A DNA stretch of 60,251 nt, from the NCBI GenBank assembly GCA_937146765.1, contig CAKZRP010000044.1, forward strand, positions 1 to 60,251. The letters are read 5' to 3'. Shown in pieces: positions 1-7,905 of this stretch. A model generated the notes under the pieces. The model was not told the origin of the DNA and did not search any database. It saw nothing but the letters and a program-made list of their open reading frames with translations. A program made the translations under genes and the position numbers. Position 1 is the stretch's first letter; each line of letters starts with the position of its first letter. The DNA comes from an uncultured Paracoccaceae bacterium. Its GTDB lineage: Bacteria; Pseudomonadota; Alphaproteobacteria; Rhodobacterales; Rhodobacteraceae.

Positions 1-93
1 GCGAATGACGAATTCCTCCTCGCCGCAACCGCCCAAAACCTCCGCAAGCTGGCCAAGGTCCTTCCTGCACCGCAGCATTCGCGAAAAGCCTAA
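1..93 (+). CDS. IS1182-type transposase, C-terminal end (partial)
   Basis: The first 30 codons of frame 1 run from the window edge to a TAA at 91-93. The readable end contains LAATAQNLRKLAKVLPAP, which matches the extreme C-terminus of IS1182-family DDE transposases (typically TAQNLRKLAKL near the stop). Only the tail is visible, so whether the element is intact cannot be judged. It marks the left edge of the window as mobile-element territory. Confidence 0.65.
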   Translation, partial: ANDEFLLAATAQNLRKLAKVLPAPQHSRKA

Positions 94-286
94 CGATAAA
101 GGCGCTCACGCCATGTTCAGCCGTCGATATTCTGCACTCGCGAACGGGTGTTTTTCCACGGAATCGGCGGGAGGCGGTCATTCGTTGCTTTGCTTCCGCG
201 CGTGGTGACGATTCATATCGTCGTATCCATGAAACCGGCAATAAGCGAGGGCTATTACCCTCCGCGGAAAGTGACCCAGCTTTCCT
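94..286. other. Non-coding stretch between IS end and phosphodiesterase gene
   Basis: No convincing gene is present; short ORFs here lack family resemblance and good ribosome binding sites. It should contain the right terminal repeat of the IS1182-type element, but with one end outside the window the repeat cannot be identified. Confidence 0.4.
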
Positions 287-1102
287 TTAGTCCGGATAAA
301 ATGGCCAGGGCCCGGGGTGTTGTTCAAGGTTGATTGTGTTGGACACGAGCCCGCCGAGTGGTCCGCGCCAGTTGTAGAGCGTCGCCTGGCCGGGTTCGAG
401 AGTCAGGCTGTTCACCGCCTGCCTGCGCTGGTCGAGGTGGACTGCATGGCAGGGGGCCGGGGCAACCTGGTGCAGGATGCCGTCGACCAGCGAGGACAGG
501 GCGCGGTGCAAATGGCCGGAGATCACCCGGGCCGGTGCGGGGTGGGCTGCCAGCCGGGCGCAGAGGCGGTCGCCATTGCGCAGGTTGTTGCGGTCCATCT
601 CGGCAATCCCGGAGAGAATCCAGGGATGGTGGGTTGCGACCACCACGGGCTGCGCGCCCAGTGCGTTGAGGGTCCGGTCCAGAAACTGAAGACCCCTGTC
701 GCAGATCATCCCATAGGGTGCGCCCTCCACCAGCGTATCCAGCGCAATGAGGCTGAAGGGGCCGAAATCATGGTGCCAGTGGATCGGGCCGGACGCCGGA
801 ATCCAGTCCATATCGGCAAAGGCGGCGCGCATGGCCTCGCGGCTGTCGTGGTTGCCGGGGATCGCCAAAAGGGGCAGGGGCAGGGGCGCGAGGATCCGGC
901 GCAGGCGCTGGTACTCCTCGGCGGTGCCATGGTCGGTCAGGTCGCCGGTCAGCACCACGCAGTCCACGGGGTCCAGCTGCGGCAGGGTCGCGCGCAGGCT
1001 CTCGACCGCGCGGACGAGCGCCGCGCCGGTGTCGGAGCGACCATAGGCCAGCTGCCCCTCGGGCACGATATGGGTGTCGGTGAGTTGGATGAATGCGGTC
1101 AT
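287..1102 (-). CDS. GpdQ-like metallophosphoesterase (phosphodiesterase)
   Basis: A 271-residue calcineurin-like phosphoesterase. The dinuclear-metal motifs appear in order: D9-x-H11 (LTDTH), GD at 53-54 (LTGDLTDHG), GNHD at 83-86, THHPW and finally SGHLHR. This spacing and length fit the class III cyclic-nucleotide phosphodiesterase/GpdQ group, which hydrolyses phosphodiesters such as glycerophosphodiesters. There is no signal peptide, so it should be cytoplasmic. It is the last gene of the LacI/ABC operon, 18 bp after the ATPase gene, which suggests that the imported compound carries a phosphodiester or that the enzyme processes the imported product. The true substrate is not visible from sequence. 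Confidence 0.85.
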   Translation of the reverse strand: MTAFIQLTDTHIVPEGQLAYGRSDTGAALVRAVESLRATLPQLDPVDCVVLTGDLTDHGTAEEYQRLRRILAPLPLPLLAIPGNHDSREAMRAAFADMDWIPASGPIHWHHDFGPFSLIALDTLVEGAPYGMICDRGLQFLDRTLNALGAQPVVVATHHPWILSGIAEMDRNNLRNGDRLCARLAAHPAPARVISGHLHRALSSLVDGILHQVAPAPCHAVHLDQRRQAVNSLTLEPGQATLYNWRGPLGGLVSNTINLEQHPGPWPFYPD

Positions 1103-1120
1103 TGGGTCAGGTCCGAAACG

Positions 1121-2140
1121 TCAGAGCGGCAGGCAGATCAGCGCCTCGGGCGCGATGGAGAGGGTCACGGCCTCGCCCACGCGGGGCGCGGATTGGCCAT
1201 GGTGCAGGGCATAGAGCCGCTGATCGGTGAGTGCGGAGAGGCCAAGGCGGTAGTGGGTGCCCAGGAAGGTCACGCTGTCGACGCAGGCGCGCAGGGGGCC
1301 GTGAGGGTCGAGGCGCAGGTCCTCGGCCCGAACATAGACCGGGCCGGGGCCGGCCTCTGCCGGAAGGGGGAGGATCCCGCCGGCGAGGTGCAGACCTCCG
1401 ACGCGACGCGCCCCGGCAAGCGGCATGGCATGGCCGACGAATTCGGCCACAAATGGCGACCGGGGCGCGCGGTAGAGCTCCTCTGGCGTGCCGATTTGGC
1501 GGATCTGCCCGGCCTCCATCACCGCCACCCGGTCCGAGATCGCCAGCGCCTCGTCCTGGTCGTGGGTCACGAAGATCACCGTGGTGCCGAAGCTGCGTAG
1601 CAGGGCCGCGAGCTCGTCCCGCAGGGCCAGCCGCAGGGCGGCGTCCAGCGCCGAGAGCGGTTCGTCCAGCAGCATGATCCGGGGGCGGGGGGCAAAGGCG
1701 CGGGCCAGGGCCACCCGCTGCCGTTGCCCACCCGACAGGGCGGTGATGGCGCGGTCGGCATAGGGCTCCAGCCGACAAAGCGCGATGACCTCCTCGACGC
1801 GGCTGCGGATCTCGGCGCGGGGCAGGCGTTGCATCCTGAGGCCATAGCCGATGTTGTCGCGCACCGACATGTTGGGAAACAGCGCATAGGACTGAAACAC
1901 CATGCCGATATGGCGCCGCTCCACCGGCAGGTGGGTCACGTCCTCGTCGCCGAAGCGGATCTCGGCGCCGGGATCCGCTTCCTCCAGCCCGGCGATGAGC
2001 CGCAGGAGCGTGGTCTTGCCACAGCCCGAGGGGCCGAGCAGCGACAGGATTTCGCCGGTCTCGATCCGCAGGTCGGTGGGGTGCAGGGCGCGCGGGCCGC
2101 TGCCATAGGTCTTGGCGACACAGGTCAGGGTGAGGGTCAT
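1121..2140 (-). CDS. ABC transporter ATP-binding protein (spermidine/iron/phosphonate type)
   Basis: A 339-residue ATPase of the PotA/FbpC group. Walker A is GPSGCGKTT at 36-44, the Q-loop lies in VFQSYALFPN near 81-90, the signature LSGGQ is at 135-139, Walker B IMLLDE at 155-160 and the H-loop histidine at 193. A TOBE-like C-terminal part follows from about residue 240. The frame is open far upstream, but the ATG at 2140 is preferred because it overlaps the TGA of the permease (ATGA) and begins the conserved N-terminus MTLTLTCVAKTYG. It would energise import by the two preceding permeases. Confidence 0.92.
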   Translation of the reverse strand: MTLTLTCVAKTYGSGPRALHPTDLRIETGEILSLLGPSGCGKTTLLRLIAGLEEADPGAEIRFGDEDVTHLPVERRHIGMVFQSYALFPNMSVRDNIGYGLRMQRLPRAEIRSRVEEVIALCRLEPYADRAITALSGGQRQRVALARAFAPRPRIMLLDEPLSALDAALRLALRDELAALLRSFGTTVIFVTHDQDEALAISDRVAVMEAGQIRQIGTPEELYRAPRSPFVAEFVGHAMPLAGARRVGGLHLAGGILPLPAEAGPGPVYVRAEDLRLDPHGPLRACVDSVTFLGTHYRLGLSALTDQRLYALHHGQSAPRVGEAVTLSIAPEALICLPL

Positions 2141-2925
2141 GACAGGATCCTTTGGGCGCGGGCGGTGGCCCATTGCATGGCCATCAGCAGGGGGACGATC
2201 ATCACGAAGAAGACGAGCGTATAGGCGGAGGCGATCTCCAGCCGCATGGAGGCGTAGGAATCCGCCAGCCCCACCGGCAGGGTTTTCAAGAGCGGCGTAT
2301 GCAGCATCCAGGTGAGGTTGAATTCGCCGATCGAGAGGGTCACCACTGTGAGGCTGCCGGCGAGGATGCCGGGCAGGGCATTGGGCACCACGATATCGAC
2401 AAAGCGCCGCCAGGGAGGTGCGCCGAGGGAGGCAGCGCCTTCCTCCAGTGTCTTGAGGTCGATGGCGGCCAGCACAGCCTGCACTGCGCGTACCATGAAG
2501 GGCAGCGTGTAGAGCACATGGCCGACGAGGATGAAGCTCCAATGGGCGCGGAACCCCTGCTGGGCGCCATAGAGCTGCAGGAGCGCCAGCGCCAGGGCGA
2601 GGCCGGGAATCGCCAGCGGCAGGGAGATGAACTCCTCCAGCACGCGGGACAGGCGACCGGGGGCGCGAGCCAGCGCATAGGCCGCCGGGACACCGATCAG
2701 GAGGGTGACGGCAAGGCAGGCCAGCGCCAGCCAGATCGACAGCAGGATACTGTCCGCATAGAGCCCCCAGACCTCGCCCACCCATTTCAGCGTCAGGCCG
2801 GAGGACAGGCCGCGGAAGTAATTGGCGGTGATCCCTGCCAGCACCGATTGCAGGGTGGGCACCAGGAGGAAGGCGCAGGCCAGCAGCGTGACCGCCAAAG
2901 GCATGTATCTTGTTAACAATTTCAT
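2137..2925 (-). CDS. ABC transporter permease, second subunit
   Basis: A 262-residue inner-membrane protein with about six hydrophobic helices and the EAA loop LEEGAASLGAPPWRRFVDIVVP, the contact site for the ATPase. The start MKLLTRYMP at 2925 is chosen over a longer frame to 3003 because an AGGGGG ribosome site lies about 8 nt before it, inside the end of the preceding permease gene, and because the hydrophobic N-terminal helix begins there. It pairs with the permease at 2930-3733 and belongs to the same group as PotC/PhnV-type permeases. Substrate unknown. Confidence 0.9.
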   Translation of the reverse strand: MKLLTRYMPLAVTLLACAFLLVPTLQSVLAGITANYFRGLSSGLTLKWVGEVWGLYADSILLSIWLALACLAVTLLIGVPAAYALARAPGRLSRVLEEFISLPLAIPGLALALALLQLYGAQQGFRAHWSFILVGHVLYTLPFMVRAVQAVLAAIDLKTLEEGAASLGAPPWRRFVDIVVPNALPGILAGSLTVVTLSIGEFNLTWMLHTPLLKTLPVGLADSYASMRLEIASAYTLVFFVMIVPLLMAMQWATARAQRILS

Positions 2926-2929
2926 AGGC

Positions 2930-3733
2930 TTAGCCCCCTGATGCGACGGCGCCACCCGACAGGCTGCGCGCGATGAGTAGGACGCTCCAGGTGACAAGAC
3001 CAAGGGCGATGGAGAGGGCGGAGGCCATGGCGAAATTCGCCGACAGGGTGAATTCGGTATAGATCACCATCGGCAGCACGTCGATGTCGGTGGCCAGGGT
3101 GAAGGCGGTTCCGAAGGCCCCCATGGCGGTTGCAAAGGCAATCGCGCCCGCGGCGACCATGGCAGGGCGCAGGGCGGGCAGCAGCACGTCCCAGAGGACC
3201 CGCGAAGGCGGAGCGCCGAGGCTGCGAGCAGCCTCTTCCAGCGCCGGGTCGATCTTTTCCGCCGCCGCCATCACCGTGAGCAGCACGCGCGGGATCGAGA
3301 AATAGAGATAGCCGAGGAACAGGCCGAAGGTGGAATAGGCAAAGACCAGATGGCCGGGGGTGATCTGGTTCACCAGACCCTGCCGACCGCCGAGCAGGAT
3401 GATCATGAAGCCGACCACCACGCCGGGAAAGGCCAGCGGCAGCGTCAGGATCGACAGCAGAATCGCGCGGCCCCGGAACCGGTTGCGCGCAAGGTAGAGC
3501 CCGGCGGTGGTCGACACCGCCAGCGCCACAACCGTCACCGCGGCGGAAACCGCCAGCGTCTGCGCCAGCGCGGAGAGGTAGCGGGGTTTTTGCAGCATCT
3601 GCAGATAGATCCCCCAGCCGGCCTCTCCCGCAGCGGAAGAGAGCACCAGCCGCACCAGCGGCAGGGCGAGGAAGGCGAGCGAGAAGATCAGCAAGGGAAG
3701 CAGGCACAGGGTGCCGAAATGTCGGGCCGTCAC
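2930..3733 (-). CDS. ABC transporter permease, first subunit
   Basis: A 267-residue membrane protein with about six transmembrane segments and an EAA loop (EEAARSLGAPPSRVLWDVLLP). It starts with GTG at 3733. It is separated from the binding-protein gene by 115 bp containing a fourfold GTCAGGGG repeat, whereas the downstream permease follows after only 4 bp. With its partner it would form the transmembrane channel of an importer of the 2-aminoethylphosphonate/polyamine/iron superfamily. Confidence 0.9.
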   Translation of the reverse strand: MTARHFGTLCLLPLLIFSLAFLALPLVRLVLSSAAGEAGWGIYLQMLQKPRYLSALAQTLAVSAAVTVVALAVSTTAGLYLARNRFRGRAILLSILTLPLAFPGVVVGFMIILLGGRQGLVNQITPGHLVFAYSTFGLFLGYLYFSIPRVLLTVMAAAEKIDPALEEAARSLGAPPSRVLWDVLLPALRPAMVAAGAIAFATAMGAFGTAFTLATDIDVLPMVIYTEFTLSANFAMASALSIALGLVTWSVLLIARSLSGGAVASGG

Positions 3734-3747
3734 GGGCGGGGTCTTTC

Positions 3748-3794
3748 GTCAGGGGGGCGTCAGGGGGCTTGTGTCAGGGGGTTTTCGTCAGGGG
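3748..3794. repeat. Four direct copies of GTCAGGGG
   Basis: Copies of GTCAGGGG start at 3748, 3759, 3773 and 3787, giving spacings of 11, 14 and 14 bp. In the minus-strand mRNA this becomes repeated CCCCTGAC between the binding-protein and permease cistrons. No long hairpin is obvious. It may modulate mRNA processing or simply be a slippage-prone microrepeat. Confidence 0.7.
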
Positions 3795-3848
3795 CAGGCG
3801 GGACAGGAGCGCGCCGAGGGCCGCGCGCTCCCCTTTGGCGCGGGGGCG

Positions 3849-4880
3849 TTACTTCACTTCGCTCAGGTAGCGTTCGCCAAAACCGGCCTGGGCTTGTTCC
3901 ATCTCGGCGTAATCCACCGCCCGGGCGCGGGCATAGTCGCTGGCGGGCAGGAACTTCTCCGCCACCTCGGCGGGCAGCGCCACCGGGCGGGCGGGTTGCA
4001 GATAGGCATTAGTCCAGATCGCCTGCCCCTTGTCGGAGAGGATGAAGTCCAGCACCTTCTTGCCGGTCTCGCCATGCGGCGCATTGCCCACGAGGCTCAT
4101 CACATAGGGCACGCGGACGGAGCCCTCGCAGGGCAGGACGAATTCAAAGGTGCCGTCTTCCTCGTATTTGGCGCGATAGGCGTTGAAGTCATAGTCGAAG
4201 AGGATCGGGATCTCGCCCGAGACCACGCGGGCAAAGGAGGTCTGCTTGGGTACGATGGGATCGTTCTTGGCCAGATCCGAGAAATAGGCGATGGCGGGGT
4301 CGAAATTCGTCAGATCGCCGCCAAAGGCGAGGTTGGCCGCGACCGCACCGGCATAGCCCACAAAGGCGGAGGAGGGATCGAGATAGCCCACCATGCCCTG
4401 ATATTCGGGCTTGGTCAGATCCGCAAAACACTGCGGCACCGGCGCGCCGCCAAGCGCGTCGACATTCACGAAAAAGCCGATGGTGCCGTAGTGGACAGCG
4501 AACCATTTGCCCTCGGGATCCTTGAGGCCTTCGGGGATTTCGTCGAAGCCTGCGGGTTTATAAGCCTCAACCAGCCCCTCCTTGCCTGCCTTGATGCCGG
4601 TGGTGACCCCGTAATAGGCCACATCGGCCACCGGGCTGGCCTGTTCGGCCACCAGTTGCGCGAAGGTCTGGCCGGAGTTCTTGTTGTCATGCGGCAGGGT
4701 GATGCCGGTCTCGGCCTTGATGGCGTCGAGCATGGCGGCCCAATCGGCCCATTCCGGCGGGCAATTGTAGCAGATGGCCTCCTCGGCCTGTGCAGGCGCG
4801 GCGAGGGCCAGGGAGAGGGTCAGGGAAAAGGGGGCGGCAAGGGCGGTTGCAGCCAGACCCGCAAGAGCAATATGTTTCAT
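3849..4880 (-). CDS. ABC transporter periplasmic substrate-binding protein
   Basis: A 343-residue extracellular solute-binding protein. Residues 1-32 form a classical signal peptide ending LALAAPAQAEE, so the mature protein is periplasmic. The body (AVHYGTIGFFVN, DPSSAFVGYAGAVAANL, GEIPILFDYDFNAYRAKYEE) fits the iron/2-aminoethylphosphonate/spermidine binding-protein superfamily. It is the second gene of a LacI-first operon; its start lies 4 bp after the LacI stop, with an AAGGAT ribosome site inside the LacI gene. The terminal phosphodiesterase points to a phosphorylated or phosphodiester substrate, but this is inference. Confidence 0.88.
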   Translation of the reverse strand: MKHIALAGLAATALAAPFSLTLSLALAAPAQAEEAICYNCPPEWADWAAMLDAIKAETGITLPHDNKNSGQTFAQLVAEQASPVADVAYYGVTTGIKAGKEGLVEAYKPAGFDEIPEGLKDPEGKWFAVHYGTIGFFVNVDALGGAPVPQCFADLTKPEYQGMVGYLDPSSAFVGYAGAVAANLAFGGDLTNFDPAIAYFSDLAKNDPIVPKQTSFARVVSGEIPILFDYDFNAYRAKYEEDGTFEFVLPCEGSVRVPYVMSLVGNAPHGETGKKVLDFILSDKGQAIWTNAYLQPARPVALPAEVAEKFLPASDYARARAVDYAEMEQAQAGFGERYLSEVK

Positions 4881-4884
4881 GGGT

Positions 4885-5982
4885 TCATCCTTGTCTGTCT
4901 TGTCTATCGTTGGACGGTGACGGGGGAACAGACGGCGGCCGGGCGGCTACCCGGTCGTCGTCAGGGCCTTGCGCACGGGGGGCGGACAATGTCGCCCCGG
5001 CGCGAAAGGTGAAGGGCAGGGGAGGGGCTTGGCGCATCTCTTCCCCCTGCAATCCGGCGAGAAGCGTCCGGGCCGCCTGCCGTCCCAAGGCGGCGGGGGC
5101 GGTCTCGATAGTGGCGAGGGGGCGATCCAGCAGACGCCCCACCTCGATGCCGTCAAATCCCACCACCGATAGGTCCTGCGGCACCTGCCAGCCCAGGTGG
5201 CGGGCGGCCTTTTGCACTGCGATGGCGAGGAAATCGTTGGAGGCAAAGAGGGCGGTGACCGCGGCGTATTCCGCCAATCGCGCAGCGAGGATGGCGGGGT
5301 TAGCGGCCTCGGCCTCGGAAATCTCGATCAGCTCCGGCGCGGGCAGGCCAAGGGCGGCGCATTCGGCGGCAAACCCCTCGAACCGGCTGCGGGAGCGGTC
5401 GGAGGTGGCAAAGCGCAGCGCGAGAAAGCCGCAGCGCCGGTGACCCCGGTCGGCGAACTGGCGTGCCACGATCCGGGCGGCGGCGGCATTTTCCACATGG
5501 GCGGAGGGCAGGCCCGCCACGGGATCGTGGAACATCAGCGAGACCGGAAGGCCCCGCTCCCGAGCCGCGTGCAGCGGGGCGCTGGTGTGTGGTTCGACCA
5601 TGGTCACGAGCAGCCCGTCCACATCCTGCGCCAGCAAGGTGGTCAGCACCTCGTTGTCCGTGGACCCATCGTAATTGGAACTGGCGATCAGCAATTGGTA
5701 TCCGGCGGCGCGCAGCTCCTCCTGCGCGGCCTGCACCGCTTCGGCAAAGACCGGATTGGCGAGCGAGGGGATCAGGCAACCAATGGTGCGGCTGCGGCGG
5801 CTTTGCAAGGCGCGTCCTGTGGCGGAGAAGGCAAAGCCCAGGTCGCGGGCGGCCTGTTCCACCCGGGCCCTTGTGGCGGCACTGGCGGGGCCGGACTTGT
5901 TCAGGACCCGGCTGGCGGTGGCCACCCCGCAACCGGCGGCGCGGGCGACGTCCTTGATGGTGATACGGGGTCTCTGTGCCAT
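4885..5982 (-). CDS. LacI-family transcriptional regulator
   Basis: A 365-residue LacI/PurR-type repressor. The N-terminal helix-turn-helix and hinge (ITIKDVARAAGCGVATASRVLN, residues 7-28) is canonical, followed by a periplasmic-binding-protein-like effector domain (IGCLIPSLANPVFAEAVQ, ALFASNDFLAIAVQ, LSVVGFDGIE). It is the first gene of the operon with the ABC transporter. A perfect 16-bp palindrome at 6059-6074 lies about 77 bp upstream and is the likely autoregulatory operator for the whole operon. The C-terminal 40 residues are proline- and arginine-rich and extend past the usual end of the family. Confidence 0.92.
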   Translation of the reverse strand: MAQRPRITIKDVARAAGCGVATASRVLNKSGPASAATRARVEQAARDLGFAFSATGRALQSRRSRTIGCLIPSLANPVFAEAVQAAQEELRAAGYQLLIASSNYDGSTDNEVLTTLLAQDVDGLLVTMVEPHTSAPLHAARERGLPVSLMFHDPVAGLPSAHVENAAAARIVARQFADRGHRRCGFLALRFATSDRSRSRFEGFAAECAALGLPAPELIEISEAEAANPAILAARLAEYAAVTALFASNDFLAIAVQKAARHLGWQVPQDLSVVGFDGIEVGRLLDRPLATIETAPAALGRQAARTLLAGLQGEEMRQAPPLPFTFRAGATLSAPRAQGPDDDRVAARPPSVPPSPSNDRQDRQG

Positions 5983-6058
5983 GGGCCGCTTTCCGATTCT
6001 TGTCTGATGCCTGTCCGGTTCCCGGCGCCCGCCGGGCCGCGCGGGCCGGACTGGTGCT

Positions 6059-6074
6059 GTGGAAACGTTTCCAC
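6059..6074. promoter_or_regulatory. LacI-type operator, perfect palindrome
   Basis: GTGGAAACGTTTCCAC is a perfect 16-bp inverted repeat with the central CG typical of LacI/GalR/CcpA operators. It is the best palindrome in the 175-bp gap before the LacI gene, so the LacI protein probably represses its own operon here. Confidence 0.8.
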
Positions 6075-6157
6075 CCTCATAGGTGATTCACGGCACAGGT
6101 TTGTGACAGCGGGCCGTTCAGCGCGCCGGTTCAGGGTCCGGGACGCGGCCTGCGGCG

Positions 6158-7222
6158 TTACCGGCGCGCCTGCCTGCGCTGCTCGTAGGCGTCAATCATG
6201 CGGATGATCCAGGGAATGTTCGGCATGAACAGGAAGATCCGGGTCAGCTGAAAGGCCGTGACCAGGGCCAGGTCGATCCCCAGGAATTTGGCCGTCAGCG
6301 CCATTTCGGTGACACCGCCCGGCGCGGCTCCCAGAACCAGGACCTCCCAGGGCTGACCGGCGATCGAGGCAATAGCTACGGCAATAGCTGAAATCAGTCC
6401 CAGAAGAACAAATGTGCTGCTCATGATCGCGAGCAACTGGCGTTTCTGCCTCACGAAGAGGTCGCGCCTGAAGGTGCTGCCCAGCCAGGTTCCCAGAACG
6501 ATCTGGGCCAGCGACAGGATTTCGGTCGGAAAGGGCGCAGGGTGCAGGCCGATGGCACTGGCCGCAGCCGAGAAGGTCAGCGGCCCGAGGAAATAGGGGT
6601 TGGACAGTCCGACGCGTTTGAACAGTAGCGCCCCGGAGATCGCCAGCAGAGCTAGAAAAGCATTGCCGAGCGGGTTGAAACCGCCGCCGCCGATGATACC
6701 GGAGCGGTCGGGCCAGCCGTCCAATGCGAAGACCGCGATCGGGACGAGGATTACAACCGCGGCGATGCGAGTGGTCTGCGCAAGGATGACCGGGGCAGGC
6801 TCGCAGCCATGCCGCTCAGCCATGATCGCCGCCTCGACCGGGCTGGTCGGGAAGGTCGACAGAAAGGCCTGCGACAGGCGGATGCCCGTGGTCCGTGCCA
6901 TGACGATGGCGATCAGGCCGGCGCAGGCGGCAGAGGCCAGTGCGGTGCCGATCATCACCGGGGCGAGGCTCAGCAGTGCCGCCAGCGCGGCGGGTGTGAA
7001 GGCCAGACCGACCTGTGCGGCAATGGTCATCTGACCGAAGGGGCGCGTTTTGACCGGGACCGTGAGTTTGAGCAGGCCCGAGATCGACAGCGCCGCCGAC
7101 AAGACGAGGGGACCGATCATCCACGGCAGCGGAATGCCCAGCTGGGAAAACAGCCAGCCGACAAGGGAGGCAGCCAGATAAAGTGCGGAGAGCGAGAAGA
7201 GGGTCTTGATACGCGGCGACAC
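6158..7222 (-). CDS. AbrB-family membrane protein (putative ammonia monooxygenase group)
   Basis: A 354-residue integral membrane protein with about ten hydrophobic segments arranged as two repeats, as in the AbrB duplication family (often labelled putative ammonia monooxygenase). The conserved PGGVTEMALTAKFLGID motif near residue 300 and the related TSPVEAAIMAERHG in the first half are visible. Members are often found beside tripartite tricarboxylate or TRAP carrier genes in Rhodobacterales; here tctBAC lies 3 kb away on the other strand. The biochemical role is not established; a permease-like role is an inference from topology. Confidence 0.82.
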   Translation of the reverse strand: MSPRIKTLFSLSALYLAASLVGWLFSQLGIPLPWMIGPLVLSAALSISGLLKLTVPVKTRPFGQMTIAAQVGLAFTPAALAALLSLAPVMIGTALASAACAGLIAIVMARTTGIRLSQAFLSTFPTSPVEAAIMAERHGCEPAPVILAQTTRIAAVVILVPIAVFALDGWPDRSGIIGGGGFNPLGNAFLALLAISGALLFKRVGLSNPYFLGPLTFSAAASAIGLHPAPFPTEILSLAQIVLGTWLGSTFRRDLFVRQKRQLLAIMSSTFVLLGLISAIAVAIASIAGQPWEVLVLGAAPGGVTEMALTAKFLGIDLALVTAFQLTRIFLFMPNIPWIIRMIDAYEQRRQARR

Positions 7223-7255
7223 GAAAAGGTCCTTGGTGATCTCGGGATGGGCAGA

Positions 7256-7293
7256 CCTGCCTGCGCCCCCGGGCAGGGATACCGGCAGGCAGG
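7256..7293. terminator. Inverted repeat between thioesterase and AbrB-like genes
   Basis: CCTGCCTGC at 7256-7264 and GCAGGCAGG at 7285-7293 are a perfect 9-bp inverted repeat with a 20-nt loop. No U-tract follows in the minus direction, so it may be an mRNA hairpin rather than a true terminator. Confidence 0.4.
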
Positions 7294-7320
7294 GGCCAAA
7301 TCATCCGGGCTGTCTGGCGG

Positions 7321-7722
7321 TTATGCCGGGGTCGGCTGGCTTTGGATCGGAATGGGTTTGCCAGCGGTGTCGAGGGCGACAAAGACGAAATTCGCCTCGG
7401 TCACCTTCTCGCTGAAGCGCGCTTCGCGGGGACGCCGCCAGGCATCGACATGGATTGTCATCGAGGTCTTTCCAATCTTGATCAGAGAGGCATAGAGGGA
7501 CACTTCGTCGCCGACCTTGACCGGCCTGTGAAAGATCATACCCTCGACCGCGATCGTGGCGCTGCGTCCGCCCGAGGTATAGGCGGCGACCGTCCCGGCC
7601 GCCAGGTCCATCTGGCTCATCAACCAACCGCCAAAGATGTCGCCCGCCGGATTGGTGTCGGCCGGCATGGCGATGGTGCGAATGGTCGGATTGCCGACTG
7701 GCGGTTGGTCTGAGCCACCCAT
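7321..7722 (-). CDS. YciA-like acyl-CoA thioesterase
   Basis: A 133-residue hotdog-fold protein. The motif NPAGDIFGGWLMSQMDLAAG carries the catalytic region of YciA-type acyl-CoA hydrolases, and the length matches the family (about 130 residues). The ATG at 7722 is chosen over the upstream open frame because of an AGAGGA ribosome site 9 nt before it and because the conserved region begins just after. It hydrolyses acyl-CoAs in the cytoplasm, probably to relieve CoA sequestration during degradation by the adjacent FadB-like pathway, which is divergently transcribed. Confidence 0.88.
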   Translation of the reverse strand: MGGSDQPPVGNPTIRTIAMPADTNPAGDIFGGWLMSQMDLAAGTVAAYTSGGRSATIAVEGMIFHRPVKVGDEVSLYASLIKIGKTSMTIHVDAWRRPREARFSEKVTEANFVFVALDTAGKPIPIQSQPTPA

Positions 7723-7822
7723 GCTGTTGTGTCCTCTGTTTGGCCGGGACCGGGCGAGCGGCCTGTCCTGATGGCATCTTCTGCAGGCAGCATACTTAAT
7801 CCGGGGCTGGCCTGAACCCAAC

Positions 7823-7837
7823 CAATGGTTTGGTCAC
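7823..7837 (-). promoter_or_regulatory. Candidate regulon motif upstream of the FadB-like gene
   Basis: The minus strand reads GTGACCAAACCATT here, sharing GACCAAACC exactly with sites at 9891 and 41159 upstream of other catabolic genes. It lies 70-83 bp upstream of the FadB-like start and about 100 bp upstream of the thioesterase start. The adjoining AACCAATGGTT makes the region partly palindromic. Confidence 0.45.
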
Positions 7838-7905
7838 GGCAAACCGCCTGCGCAGTATACACCCGCAAACGCCGGAAGGCGGTTTCAGCGAAGGAGGGGA
7901 TGCGC

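Noticed and set aside
317..1600. Long plus-strand open frame (427 codons) opposite the phosphodiesterase and ATPase genes
   Set aside because: It is a GC-driven shadow: no family resemblance, while the minus strand carries clear catalytic motifs.
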